64,000 bases of DNA from Planctomycetia bacterium (GTDB lineage: Bacteria; Planctomycetota; GCA-002687715). Position numbers and translations under genes: made by a program. Positions 36,452 through 44,928 of the stretch are shown piece after piece; the stretch's first letter is position 1; every line of letters begins with the position of its first letter. Location of the stretch: the NCBI GenBank assembly GCA_005790545.1, contig SXUL01000115.1:27906-91905 (forward strand), read 5' to 3'. The notes under the pieces were generated by a model. It saw only the letters and a program-made list of their open reading frames with translations. It made no database searches and was not told the DNA's origin.

Positions 36452-36769
36452 TCAAAACGCTCCGTGGCGGAATCTGAGCCCGCGCACTTCAGCACCCCGG
36501 ACCTCGCGCACGAGCTCCGGCAGCAGCCGTTCCTTCTCGAATGAATCCAGTCGGTGGCAGAGCGGTGGCGAATCCACCTCGATGGTGACGACGCCGTCCC
36601 GCACCCCCGCCACACGCGTGTGTTCTGCAAGCTCCGCACCGGCCACGCGACACCAGGCCTCGCTCACGGCCGCAAAGCCGCGCCGGCTGCGCGCCAGCGG
36701 CGCGGCCTTGCGCATCAACGCGGCCAGCACCACGCCGACCGGTGGCGGTGTTCCCCGTGCATCCGCCAT
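36452..36769 (-). CDS. dciA: DciA-like DUF721 protein (helicase loader/operator candidate)
   Basis: The 105-aa product has the DUF721 core: VVLAALMRKAAPLARSRRGFAAVSEAWCRVAGAELAEHTRVAGVRDGVVTIEVDSPPLCHRLDSFEKERLLPEL. DciA loads DnaB in bacteria that lack DnaC/DnaI. Its place between dnaN and gyrB is the usual location for this family in many phyla. The stop lies one base before the gyrB start and the gene begins 4 bp after the dnaN stop, so all are likely co-transcribed. The motif match is by eye, but the synteny strengthens it. Confidence 0.8.
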   Translation of the reverse strand: MADARGTPPPVGVVLAALMRKAAPLARSRRGFAAVSEAWCRVAGAELAEHTRVAGVRDGVVTIEVDSPPLCHRLDSFEKERLLPELVREVRGAEVRGLRFRHGAF

Positions 36770-36773
36770 CGCG

Positions 36774-37874
36774 TCAGCCCGCCCGCAAGGTCACAGGCAT
36801 CACGATGTAGACGAAGTTCTCTTCGCCCTCGACGAGCGCGGGCGTCTCGGCTCCGGAGATCACCAGCTTCACGGCCTCGCACTCCATGTTGCGCAGACCC
36901 TCGACGATGTAGTCCGGGTTGAAGGCCACCTCGATGCCGGTGCCCTCGACCACGCATTCGATTTCCACGCGGGAATCGCCGATGTCGGCGGCCCGCGAGG
37001 TGATCACCATGCGGTCGTCTTCGAACTTGAGACGCACAGAGCGGCTCTCTTCCGTGGTGAGCACCGCGGCCTGACGCAGAGCCGTCAGAAGGTCGAGTCG
37101 CTTGAACGTCGCCGTGAGCTGCTTGGTTTTGGGAAGCACATTCCGCCACTCGGGGAACACGCCTTCAGCCACGCGGGACGAAACCTCCGCGCAACCGCTC
37201 TTCACCATCACTTGTTTGTCCTCGATGCACACGCGAACCGTCGGATCGCTGCCGAGGATGCGCTCGAAGGTCATCAGGCCCTTCTGGAGCACGATGGGCG
37301 CCTGCTTCACTTCCAGCGCGTTCTCGAAACCCGCGGATTTCATGGCCAGACGCTTGCCGTCCGTCGCCACCATGCGCACTTCATCACCTGAGACCTCGAA
37401 ACGAACGCCGTGAAAGGCGAAGCGCGTCTTCTCCTTCGCACAGGCAAACAACGTGCGCGCGATGAGCAGCTTGAAGGTGTCGCGCGGGAGCGAAAAGGCG
37501 CGCTCCTCGTCGAACGCCGGAATCACCGGGAATTCCTCGGGGTTCTCGCCGTGCACGCGGAAACTCGCCTTGCCGCAGGTGATGCGCGCGGTACGGTCCT
37601 CCACTTCGAAACGCACGACATCTGCAGCGCATTCGCGGAGGATGCTCGCGAGCCTGGCCACTGGCAACAGAATGTCGCCCACTTCTTCAACGCCCGTGAG
37701 TTCGACGCGATAGCGAATAGCGACCTCGAGATCCGTCGCCAGCAGCGTCGCGCCGTTGTTGTCCACCATCAGGCGCAGGTTCTGCAACACTGGCCGCACG
37801 GCCTTGGGCCCGGCCACTGAGCTGACAACCTGAACCGCGTCCAAAAGCCGCTGACGAGTCGCTGAAAAGCGCAT
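36774..37874 (-). CDS. dnaN: DNA polymerase III beta subunit (sliding clamp)
   Basis: A 366-aa clamp protein from ATG 37874 (MRFSATRQRLLDAVQVVSSVAGPK), preceded by GAGGTG; the track start is nine codons upstream. It has the three-domain pattern with VRPVLQNLRLMVDNNGATLLATDLEVAIRYRVEL, the middle FRVHGENPEEFPVIPAFDEERAF, and the C-terminal LVISGAETPALVEGEENFVYIVMPVTL, with the conserved P-V-x-L end. It holds the polymerase on DNA during replication. It lies 181 bp downstream of dnaA in the same direction. Confidence 0.96.
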   Translation of the reverse strand: MRFSATRQRLLDAVQVVSSVAGPKAVRPVLQNLRLMVDNNGATLLATDLEVAIRYRVELTGVEEVGDILLPVARLASILRECAADVVRFEVEDRTARITCGKASFRVHGENPEEFPVIPAFDEERAFSLPRDTFKLLIARTLFACAKEKTRFAFHGVRFEVSGDEVRMVATDGKRLAMKSAGFENALEVKQAPIVLQKGLMTFERILGSDPTVRVCIEDKQVMVKSGCAEVSSRVAEGVFPEWRNVLPKTKQLTATFKRLDLLTALRQAAVLTTEESRSVRLKFEDDRMVITSRAADIGDSRVEIECVVEGTGIEVAFNPDYIVEGLRNMECEAVKLVISGAETPALVEGEENFVYIVMPVTLRAG

Positions 37875-38055
37875 CGCATCACCTCTTCCCTGATGGTCCA
37901 ATGCAGCGCCATCGGGGGCCCCCAGAGGAACCTTCCCCGAGGCCGCGCGCTGCGGTGCTCATGCTAACGGCACACCCCCCTTCCGGGAAGTGCCGCCGCG
38001 CCCTTGGGCACGGCTGCAACATGTTTGCACCGCAACGGGTTGCGGTCGCTCTCTC

Positions 38056-39483
38056 TCAGGACGCCGCGATGCTCATCGCGCGAGCCGCGAGGCGCTCCAC
38101 AACCTCCCGGAATTCGACATTCTCGCCGGCCTGCTTTTCGGCCTTGTCGATGCTGTACGAGACGGTCGAATGATCGCGTCCGCCAAAGAAGTGACCGATC
38201 TCTTCGAGGGAATGTCCGGTGAGTTTGCGCGCGAGGATCATGCCGACCTGACGCGGGAGTGCCACCGCTTGAGTGCGACGCTTGCCTTGCAGGTCGTGCA
38301 AGCGCACGCCGTAGTGCTCTTCGACTGCGCGCGCAATGTGATCGAACGCCACGCGGCGGCGACGCTCGGTCACCACGTCCTTCAGGACATCACGCACGAG
38401 CTGCGTGCTGATGCGCTGGTTGCCGAGGAACGCCTGGCCAGCGACGCGCGTGACAGCACCTTCCAGTTCCCGCGCGTTGGTCCGCACATGCTCGGCGATG
38501 AATGACGCCGCCTCTTCGGGCAATTCGACACCAAGGCGTTGCGCCCGTGCGCGTACGAGTCCGAGACGCACTTCATAGTCCGGTGTTTCCAAGGTGCAGA
38601 CAAAACCGCCCGCGAGACGCGAGCGCAGCCGTTCGTTGAGCCCCTCGAGCAAGCCCGGCTCGCGATCGCAACTCATGATGATCTGGCGCCCGGCGTTGTG
38701 CAGCGCGTTGAAGGTATGCAGGAACTCCTCCTGCGTGCGCTCCTTGTTCTCGAAGAACTGCATGTCATCGACGAGCAAGACATCCACGTCGCGGAAACGT
38801 GCGCGGAAAGCCTCCACAGAACCCTTTTCCAGCGCCGCGATGAAGAGGTTGACGAAGTGCTCGGCGGTCACCCACAAGACCCGCTGCGCGGGGTTGCGGT
38901 CGAGGAATCCGTGCGCGATGGCTTGCAAGAGATGAGTCTTGCCGGTGCCGACGCCGCCATGGAAGCAGAGCGGGTTGTAGAGCCTCGCGCCCCGATCGAC
39001 GACGGACTGTGCCGCCGCCACCGCAACGCGATTCGACGGCCCGCTGATGAAGCTCCTGAAGCGGAAGTCGCGGTTGAGTGCGAGTCCGAAGCGCGGCCCT
39101 TGCACGGGAGCTTCGAGAGCGCTCCGGGCGGGCAGCACGGGCTCCTCGCGCTCGCCGGCATCCGGTGCACCGGTCAAAACCTCGCTCTCTGCATCGGACA
39201 GCGGTGTGCTGACAACGGGCGCATCCTCGCGCACCACGAAGCGGAGCGCGGGGCGTCGGCCACCGGTCACCTTCTCGAGAGCAGCAAGGATCACGTCCGA
39301 GAAGCGCGAGCGGATCCACTCGCGCGCGAACGAGTTCTGCGTCGTGATCTCGAAGGCGTCCTCGGAGGATCGTCCCGGACGAAGTCCCCGGAACCACGTG
39401 TCGAACTGTTGCTCTGTGACGTGCTGGCGAATATCCGCGAGCACGTTGTTCCAGAGAGTCACGGCAAGTGCATCAGGTGACAT
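38056..39483 (-). CDS. dnaA: Chromosomal replication initiator DnaA
   Basis: The initiator ATPase, 475 aa from ATG 39483 (MSPDALAVTLWNNVLADIRQHVTEQQFDTWF). Domain I is followed by a linker and the AAA+ module: FRSFISGPSNRVAVAAAQSV, Walker A GGVGTGKTHLL, Walker B DVDVLLVDDMQFF, and box VII LRSRLAGG. Domain IV has the DnaA-box-binding helix GGRDHSTVSYSIDK. It begins the minus-strand replication cluster. The 357-bp region upstream is the natural place for oriC. Confidence 0.97.
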   Translation of the reverse strand: MSPDALAVTLWNNVLADIRQHVTEQQFDTWFRGLRPGRSSEDAFEITTQNSFAREWIRSRFSDVILAALEKVTGGRRPALRFVVREDAPVVSTPLSDAESEVLTGAPDAGEREEPVLPARSALEAPVQGPRFGLALNRDFRFRSFISGPSNRVAVAAAQSVVDRGARLYNPLCFHGGVGTGKTHLLQAIAHGFLDRNPAQRVLWVTAEHFVNLFIAALEKGSVEAFRARFRDVDVLLVDDMQFFENKERTQEEFLHTFNALHNAGRQIIMSCDREPGLLEGLNERLRSRLAGGFVCTLETPDYEVRLGLVRARAQRLGVELPEEAASFIAEHVRTNARELEGAVTRVAGQAFLGNQRISTQLVRDVLKDVVTERRRRVAFDHIARAVEEHYGVRLHDLQGKRRTQAVALPRQVGMILARKLTGHSLEEIGHFFGGRDHSTVSYSIDKAEKQAGENVEFREVVERLAARAMSIAAS

Positions 39484-39840
39484 GTGACGAAACCCCATCC
39501 GGTGTCCGGGCGTGCCCCGACACCGATTCGTTGCTTGAACTCACTAACCAACTTGTCCTGGTGGCTACCGCCTGCCGCCGGTTTCAGATCTCGAAGCTCG
39601 TGAGCTCCGTGCTCTGGTCGTGCTGTGCATCTCTGCCAGAGATGCTCACCACACCGGCGACCACCGCGGCCTGAAGGCGCGCGGCGGGCAGCGATTCCGA
39701 TTTGTTCTTACTTCCGGGCTCTCCACAGGTCAAGAAAAATCGCCGGTTTTCCGCAGCGATTCCACAATGTTTCAAAGTCCGCAGAAGCCGCGTCCGGCAC
39801 GAACGGTGCAACCCGCGGCCCTTGCCACAGTTGCGCTGGC
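39484..39840. other. Candidate oriC region upstream of dnaA
   Basis: No ORF here looks real. The segment contains several weak DnaA-box-like 9-mers (CTCTCCACA near 39720, GATTCCACA near 39767, CTTGCCACA near 39821; consensus TTATCCACA). It also holds a locally AT-rich stretch at about 39690-39780 with caagaaaaatcgccggtttt. The sequence cagcgattcc occurs twice. None of the boxes is perfect, so the assignment rests mainly on position next to dnaA. Confidence 0.4.
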
Positions 39841-40950
39841 TCAGCGTTGTCCACGCATCCGGTTGACCATGCGCCCGAAAATCTCGCCAGCGCGGGTCGC
39901 CTCTGCCTCCGGTGTGCTCGCCGAGAGAGAAACCCGCAACGATTCCACAACAACTCCCGCGGCGAGTCCCATTGTGTCAAGTACATGACTTGGCCTCGCT
40001 GCGCCACTACTGCAAGCACTGCCGACACTGAGCGCAAGGCCTTCGAGGTCGCACGCGATCACAAGCGTTTCTGCGAGCAGACCCGGAACGCGGAGGGAAA
40101 GTGTGCCCGGGGCTCGGCCTCCCGGCTGTTGGGTTCCGTGAATCTGGAGGTCCTGGGCCGCTGCGCGGGCTGCCACAAGAAAAAGCGCCTCGCGCTGCTC
40201 CAGTCGGAGTGTCCGTTCCTCACGCTCGACACGCGCGATCCGGCACGCAACGCCGAGGCCGACGGCCGCCGCAATGTTCTCCGTACCTGCGCGCCTCATT
40301 CTCTCCTGCGCGCCGCCGAGAAGGAGCGGCGGAATCCTCGTCTCCGGCGCGATCCAGAGAGCGCCAATGCCCTGTGGGCCTCCGAGCTTGTGCCCTGAAA
40401 TGGCCATCGTGAATCCGGGAAAGGCCGCACAACAAAGCTCGCCCTTGCCAGCCTCTTGCACGGCGTCCACGTGCAGGCGTGCACCCTGCGCGGCGCAGAG
40501 CGCGGCTGCTGAACGCCACGGCTGCCGCACACCGGTCTCGTTGTTGGTGGCCATCACCGCTGCGGCGCGACAGCCTTCCTTGAGCGCTACCTCCAGGTCC
40601 GCGAGACACACAACGCCATCGCGACCGGTAGCGAGTGTTCTCAGGCGCTGCTTGCGTCGCAGCGGCTCCAGCACGGACGGGTGCTCGATGCCCGAGGCTG
40701 CCGTGGGGCCCTCCCCACCCATGGCCATGTTGTTCGCCTCTGTGGCGCCGGAAGTGAACACGACGTCGCGCGGTTCCGCCGCAAACAGCGCCGCCACGTC
40801 TTCCCGGGCGTCTTCGAGAGCGCGCCGCGCCGCGCGCCCTTCCGCGTGCAACGAAGACGCGTTCGCCGCGGCGCTGAGCCACGGCTCCATCGCGGAACGC
40901 ACACGCGGCTCCATGGGCGTGGTGGCGTTGTGGTCGCAATAGATGCGCAT
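39841..40950 (-). CDS. Cysteine desulfurase (NifS/IscS family)
   Basis: A PLP enzyme that moves sulfur from cysteine to an active-site Cys for Fe-S clusters and thiolation. The start is ATG 40950 (MRIYCDHNATTPMEP); the track extension crosses the divergent GTPase gene and is rejected. Seen are FTSGATEANNMAM, TNNETGV, the Schiff-base Lys in MAISGHKLGGPQG, RAGTENIAAAVGLG and the persulfide Cys loop SVGSACSSGAARPS. The 369-aa length fits group I. No iscU or other Fe-S genes are adjacent. It is divergent from the MglA-like gene. Confidence 0.92.
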   Translation of the reverse strand: MRIYCDHNATTPMEPRVRSAMEPWLSAAANASSLHAEGRAARRALEDAREDVAALFAAEPRDVVFTSGATEANNMAMGGEGPTAASGIEHPSVLEPLRRKQRLRTLATGRDGVVCLADLEVALKEGCRAAAVMATNNETGVRQPWRSAAALCAAQGARLHVDAVQEAGKGELCCAAFPGFTMAISGHKLGGPQGIGALWIAPETRIPPLLLGGAQERMRRAGTENIAAAVGLGVACRIARVEREERTLRLEQREALFLVAARAAAQDLQIHGTQQPGGRAPGTLSLRVPGLLAETLVIACDLEGLALSVGSACSSGAARPSHVLDTMGLAAGVVVESLRVSLSASTPEAEATRAGEIFGRMVNRMRGQR

Positions 40951-41042
40951 GGGCGTCGGTTTTCCGGAGGCGCGGTCAAGAGAACCCCGCGGCTGGCCGA
41001 AAACGATGGCGTGGTTGTACGCTGCGCGCGGCCCTTGCGGGA

Positions 41043-41063
41043 GTACCGCGGATTCCCCGGTAC
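41043..41063. promoter_or_regulatory. Inverted repeat upstream of the MglA-like gene
   Basis: GTACCG-N9-CGGTAC, 21 bp before the start codon in the 134-bp divergent region. It is a possible operator; symmetry is the only evidence. Confidence 0.3.
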
Positions 41064-41084
41064 ACCCGCTGAAACACATCCAAG

Positions 41085-41744
41085 ATGTCCATCCTGAATC
41101 CACGCGAAAAGAGCCTTGTTTGCAAACTCGTCTACGACGGCCCGGGGCTGGGAGGCAAGACCACGTCGCTGCGGTCGATCCACACGCTGCTGGACCCGGC
41201 TCAGGCCACGCGACCCGTGCTGCTGAACACCGAGGACGCACGCACGCTTTTCTTCGACTTCGTGCCATTCGATCTCGGAGCGCCCTGCGGACACCGCGTG
41301 CGCATCCAGGGGTTCACAGCGCCTGGTCAGGTCCGCTACAACCTCACGCGACGCTGCCTCTTGATGGGCGCTGACGGCGCGGTGTTCGTTGCCGATGCGT
41401 CCCGCGACCGCCTGGAAGAGAATCGCGCCGCGCTTGTATCCCTGCGTACCAACCTGCGCGCGAACCACCTCGATCCGGCGCACTTTCCGCTCGTACTCCA
41501 GTACAACAAACGTGACGCGAGTGACGCACTCACGCGCGAGGAGTTGGAAGCGGCTCTCAATCCGGAGGGCCTCCCCTCGTTCACTTCGAGCGCGCTCCGG
41601 GGTGAAGGCGTCTTCGACGCATTCGCCGCCGTTGTGCAGCGCATGCTCAATGTCGCCGCAAAGAAGCACGCGCTGGTTGTGGACGAACCGCTCGGAGATG
41701 TGGCCGCGCGCTGGCTCTCCCGCCTCGCGGCGCCACGCAGCTGA
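41085..41744 (+). CDS. mglA: MglA-like small Ras-family GTPase
   Basis: The 219-aa product has the P-loop GPGLGGKTTSLRSI, effector/switch region FFDFVPFDLG, switch II FTAPGQVRYNLTRRCLLMGADGAVFVADAS and the base-recognition motif LQYNKRD. MglA proteins carry PGQ in place of the usual DTAGQ, as here. In myxobacteria MglA sets cell polarity and motility with the GAP MglB. No mglB is visible here. It is convergent with bshA with no gap. The C-terminal 20-30 residues are longer than in MglA (about 195 aa). Confidence 0.85.
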   Translation: MSILNPREKSLVCKLVYDGPGLGGKTTSLRSIHTLLDPAQATRPVLLNTEDARTLFFDFVPFDLGAPCGHRVRIQGFTAPGQVRYNLTRRCLLMGADGAVFVADASRDRLEENRAALVSLRTNLRANHLDPAHFPLVLQYNKRDASDALTREELEAALNPEGLPSFTSSALRGEGVFDAFAAVVQRMLNVAAKKHALVVDEPLGDVAARWLSRLAAPRS

Positions 41745-42872
41745 TCACGTCCGGCTCGCCAGCACCTCTTCGTACAGCGCCTCCCAACGCGGCGCGATGC
41801 GCTCCATCGCAAAGTGCTCCAGCACACGCGCGCGCGCGGCCACACGCATGCTTGTGTGCGCCTCCTCGCGCACGCTCTGCACCGCCGCCGCCAGTGCGGC
41901 CGCATCATGGACGCCAACAAGACAGCCGGTCGCTCCATCCTCCACCACTTCCGGGAGTCCCCCTGCGCGATAGCCGGCAACGGGCACCCCGCAGGCCATC
42001 GCTTCGAGAGCGGCAAGTCCGAAGCTTTCGCCCGCGGAGGGAAGCAAGAACCAGTCGAGCGCTGGAAGCACGCTCTCCACGGCTTCTTGCGCTCCCAGGA
42101 AAACCGCACGCGCCCCCAGCCCGCGGCGTTCGAGATCTTCCTCGGCGCGCTGACGGTCCGGGCCGTCGCCCACCATCAAGAGCCGTGCCGGTTGTTGCGC
42201 AGCAATGCGTGCGAAGACTTCCACCACGTCACCGACGCGCTTCACGGGCCTCATGTTCGAGGCGTGGCCCAACAACAACTCTCCCTCCCTTGCAAAGCGA
42301 CGCCGGCTTGACAGCCCCTCGCGGGGCCTGAACCGCTCCGTGTCCGTACCGTTGGGAATGACGCGCGCATTCGTGGTGCATCCAAGGAGCCGGGTGGCCT
42401 CCTCTGCGAGCCACACCGAGACCGTTGTCACGGCATCGCTGGCGCCGAGGGCGAAACACACCGCTCGTCGGAACTCCGGGTGCGCGCCGAAGACGGTTAC
42501 ATCACTGCCGTGCAGGGTGGAGATGAGACGCACTCCAGCGCGGCCCGACATTGCGCGCGCCATCCAGATGGCCATGCTGTGCGGCACCGCGAAATGCGCG
42601 TGGAGGATTTCGAGTTCGTGCTCTTCCACGAGCGCTGCAAGACAAGCCGCCTCCGCCATGAGTTGCGGTGGCGTGCCCGTGGCGGGGTGCTCCGGTATTT
42701 GCGGCGCATGCACGTGCAGGCGTCCGCGCCCTGTGTAACGGAAAGGACGATCCCGGGCGATGAGATGCACGTCGTGCCCGCGCTCGGCCAGCGCAGCCGC
42801 AAGCTCCGTCGCCACCGTGCCCGAACCGCCAAGCCCTGGATGACACACGATCCCGATCCGGCGCGCGTTCAT
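41745..42872 (-). CDS. bshA: N-acetyl-alpha-D-glucosaminyl L-malate synthase (bacillithiol), GT4
   Basis: Transfers GlcNAc from UDP-GlcNAc to L-malate, the first bacillithiol step. The start is ATG 42872 (MNARRIGIVCHPGLGGSGTVATELAAALAERGHDVHLI), overlapping the bshB1 stop by ATGA. The BshA-specific YPxxGGSG-type N terminus is seen as HPGLGGSG. Also seen are LHAHFAVPHSMAIWMA, STLHGSDVTVFG, VIPNGTDTERF, SNMRPVKRVGDVV and the C-terminal GT-B motif PSAGESFGLAALEAMACGVPV with the EAMA glutamate. It is 375 aa, the usual length. It is the last gene of the bshC-bshB1-bshA run. Confidence 0.92.
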   Translation of the reverse strand: MNARRIGIVCHPGLGGSGTVATELAAALAERGHDVHLIARDRPFRYTGRGRLHVHAPQIPEHPATGTPPQLMAEAACLAALVEEHELEILHAHFAVPHSMAIWMARAMSGRAGVRLISTLHGSDVTVFGAHPEFRRAVCFALGASDAVTTVSVWLAEEATRLLGCTTNARVIPNGTDTERFRPREGLSSRRRFAREGELLLGHASNMRPVKRVGDVVEVFARIAAQQPARLLMVGDGPDRQRAEEDLERRGLGARAVFLGAQEAVESVLPALDWFLLPSAGESFGLAALEAMACGVPVAGYRAGGLPEVVEDGATGCLVGVHDAAALAAAVQSVREEAHTSMRVAARARVLEHFAMERIAPRWEALYEEVLASRT

Positions 42873-43612
42873 GTTGCTGCCTGTGTGGAGGGATAACGAC
42901 CGGGATGCGCGAAGAGCGCCACCGGGTCGTCGATGCGGAGTGGCCCCCTGTGCAGGAAACCCTCCCCGAACTCCGCGCCAATGGCGTGTCCAAAGGTGCG
43001 CGCGCGAGCCTCCCACCAGGTGAAAAACTCCGGCCGCGCAATGTAGGTCGCGGGCTCGGTGCTCGCCGGGTCATGAAACTGGCTCTTGTAGGCAAGGCAC
43101 GCTTCCTTCTTGCGCGCGAAGTGAGCGCTGATGTCCACCACGAAGTCCGGTTCGCGCACGTGGTGCATGAAGGCCGACAGCACTCCGCGCGGGCGGTGGG
43201 GCTTTCCCGTGCCGAGCTTCGCGACGCCGGCGAGAAACGCGGCCTCGCGCACGAGACGACCGGTCCATGCGTGGTCCGGGTGCAGATCCTCCTCGTCCGG
43301 CGCAATGACCAGCCGAGGGCGCCAGCGCCGGATGCTCTCGATCACCCGCAGGCGTGATGCCTCGTTCAGCAACACACCGCAGTCGGACAACTCGAGTTGC
43401 TCGCGCTCTCTCACGTCGAGAAGCGCCGCCGCCGCGGTCGCCTCGCGCGCGCGTGTGGCCGCGTCACCGCGTGTGCCCATTTCGCCGCGCGTGAGATCCA
43501 CGATGACCACGCTCTGCCCGCGCGACCGGGCCGCGAGCAGTGTGCCACCCACGCTGAGCTCCACATCATCCGGGTGCGCACCGAAGGCCAGGATGTCAAT
43601 GTCTTCTTTCAT
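42869..43612 (-). CDS. bshB1: Bacillithiol deacetylase BshB1 (PIG-L/LmbE family)
   Basis: Removes acetate from GlcNAc-malate. The start is ATG 43612 (MKEDIDILAFGAHPDDVELSVGG), overlapping the bshC stop by 4 bp. The zinc motif AHPDDVELSVGGTL contains the HPDDxE ligands. LTRGEMGTRGDAATRAREA and IAPDEEDLHPDHAWTGRLV provide the catalytic Asp and third His. The 247-aa length suits BshB1, and the flanking bshA/bshC genes favour the bacillithiol role over other PIG-L deacetylases. Confidence 0.92.
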   Translation of the reverse strand: MKEDIDILAFGAHPDDVELSVGGTLLAARSRGQSVVIVDLTRGEMGTRGDAATRAREATAAAALLDVREREQLELSDCGVLLNEASRLRVIESIRRWRPRLVIAPDEEDLHPDHAWTGRLVREAAFLAGVAKLGTGKPHRPRGVLSAFMHHVREPDFVVDISAHFARKKEACLAYKSQFHDPASTEPATYIARPEFFTWWEARARTFGHAIGAEFGEGFLHRGPLRIDDPVALFAHPGRYPSTQAAT

Positions 43613-44928
43613 GGTGTTGAGGCGCTCCCCGGCCGGAAGATGACGGCCGGTCGCGAATCCAGCACATCGTAGCTCTCCAGCTCTTGCGCGGGCTCCTTGC
43701 CGATGGCCCACCAGCAGTGAGCTCGTTCCTGCGGACGGCCTCGCGGGCGAAGCCATGTGGCGAGCTCATGCACGCGCGCGCCATCGGCTGTCAGGCGCGG
43801 CCAGTCTCCGGGAGCGCTCGCGGCCAAGGCGAGCGCGATGCCTTGCGCCTTCATGAGCGCCTGCATCCGTGGCGTGACCCAAGTGATGGAGGGGCGCGGG
43901 ATGAGCGCCGGCACGGGGAGCCCGAAGACTTGGAAGAGCGCCGGGAGTTGCGCGAAGTACGCATTCTCAGCGGGGCCATTCACATGTGCCACCACCGGAA
44001 GCAGCCATTGTTGCACCAGCGGGCGCAACAACACGCCCGGTGAAAGTGCTCCCGTGTGTTCAGCCGCATTTGCCGGAAGGGCTCGCCGCACGCCCTGCTG
44101 GTCCAGCATCCAGATCTGCGCGCCGCCCCGCGGATCGACCTGAGGTGTGAAGCCTGCGCTCGTCACACGCCGCACGCCTTCGTGCGCCGCGACCGCCACT
44201 TCGGCGTGAAGCGCGTGAGCCTCCGCGAGGAACGGGCGCGCGCTCAGCGACAGCTCTGTCGCGCTTGCGAAGAGCACGGGCATGCCGTGCGGTAGCGCGT
44301 GGTAGAGCGCGCGTGTTGACCAATGCGCAAGAGACTCTCCAGCGTGGGCGTGCAACGCGGGTTGATCTGCCACACCAAGCCGCGCGAGCCAGCCCGCGAT
44401 GCGTTGCACGCACGCCGCGTCAAGCAACCGGGCCGCCAGCGGCGCGCCGTCATGATGCAGTGGCAGCCTTGCCTTCTCGAAGTCTCCGCCTGCTGGAACG
44501 AGGCCGCGATTCGCTTCACCGAGATCGTGATCCACATCGTGCACCCAGAAGACGGGAACCACTGGCCGGCCGCTGTGTTCCCGAAGCCTCTGCGCGAGCA
44601 GTGCGGCGCCGGCGCACTTGTGCAGCGCCAGCAAGGGTCCACCGAAAAGAGCAGGTTGCTGGCCGGCTGTCACCACCAACACGTCCGGACGCTGAAGCAT
44701 CTCCACCAGCCCCGCTGCGTGTAGGTTGCCGAGCGCTGTGTTGAAGACGCGGAGATGCTCCAGCACTGCTGGCTCGGGACGCGCGAGTTGCTCTGCGGCC
44801 ACTTCCATGATCCCGGCGAGATCCGGGGGGCGCGGCAGAAGCTCTGTGTGGCGCGACCGGGGTTGATGACGCAGCACCGCATCGATGCTCGTGGCCGCTC
44901 CGGGTGTGTGCTCGACACGCAACTCCAT
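43609..44928 (-). CDS. bshC: Bacillithiol cysteine-adding enzyme BshC (short form)
   Basis: Adds cysteine to GlcN-malate to finish bacillithiol. The 439-aa product shows the family's VVTAGQQPALFGGPLLALHKCAGA and PVVPVFWVHDVDHDLGEANR (usual FWVATEDHDWEE-type core). Later it has LSPGVLLRPLVQQWLLPVVAHVNGPAENAYFAQLPALFQVFGLPVPALIPRPS. Typical BshC is about 540 aa, so the C-terminal part is shortened here. The start overlaps the methyltransferase stop by one base. Function is supported by bshB1 and bshA in the same operon. Confidence 0.9.
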   Translation of the reverse strand: MELRVEHTPGAATSIDAVLRHQPRSRHTELLPRPPDLAGIMEVAAEQLARPEPAVLEHLRVFNTALGNLHAAGLVEMLQRPDVLVVTAGQQPALFGGPLLALHKCAGAALLAQRLREHSGRPVVPVFWVHDVDHDLGEANRGLVPAGGDFEKARLPLHHDGAPLAARLLDAACVQRIAGWLARLGVADQPALHAHAGESLAHWSTRALYHALPHGMPVLFASATELSLSARPFLAEAHALHAEVAVAAHEGVRRVTSAGFTPQVDPRGGAQIWMLDQQGVRRALPANAAEHTGALSPGVLLRPLVQQWLLPVVAHVNGPAENAYFAQLPALFQVFGLPVPALIPRPSITWVTPRMQALMKAQGIALALAASAPGDWPRLTADGARVHELATWLRPRGRPQERAHCWWAIGKEPAQELESYDVLDSRPAVIFRPGSASTP

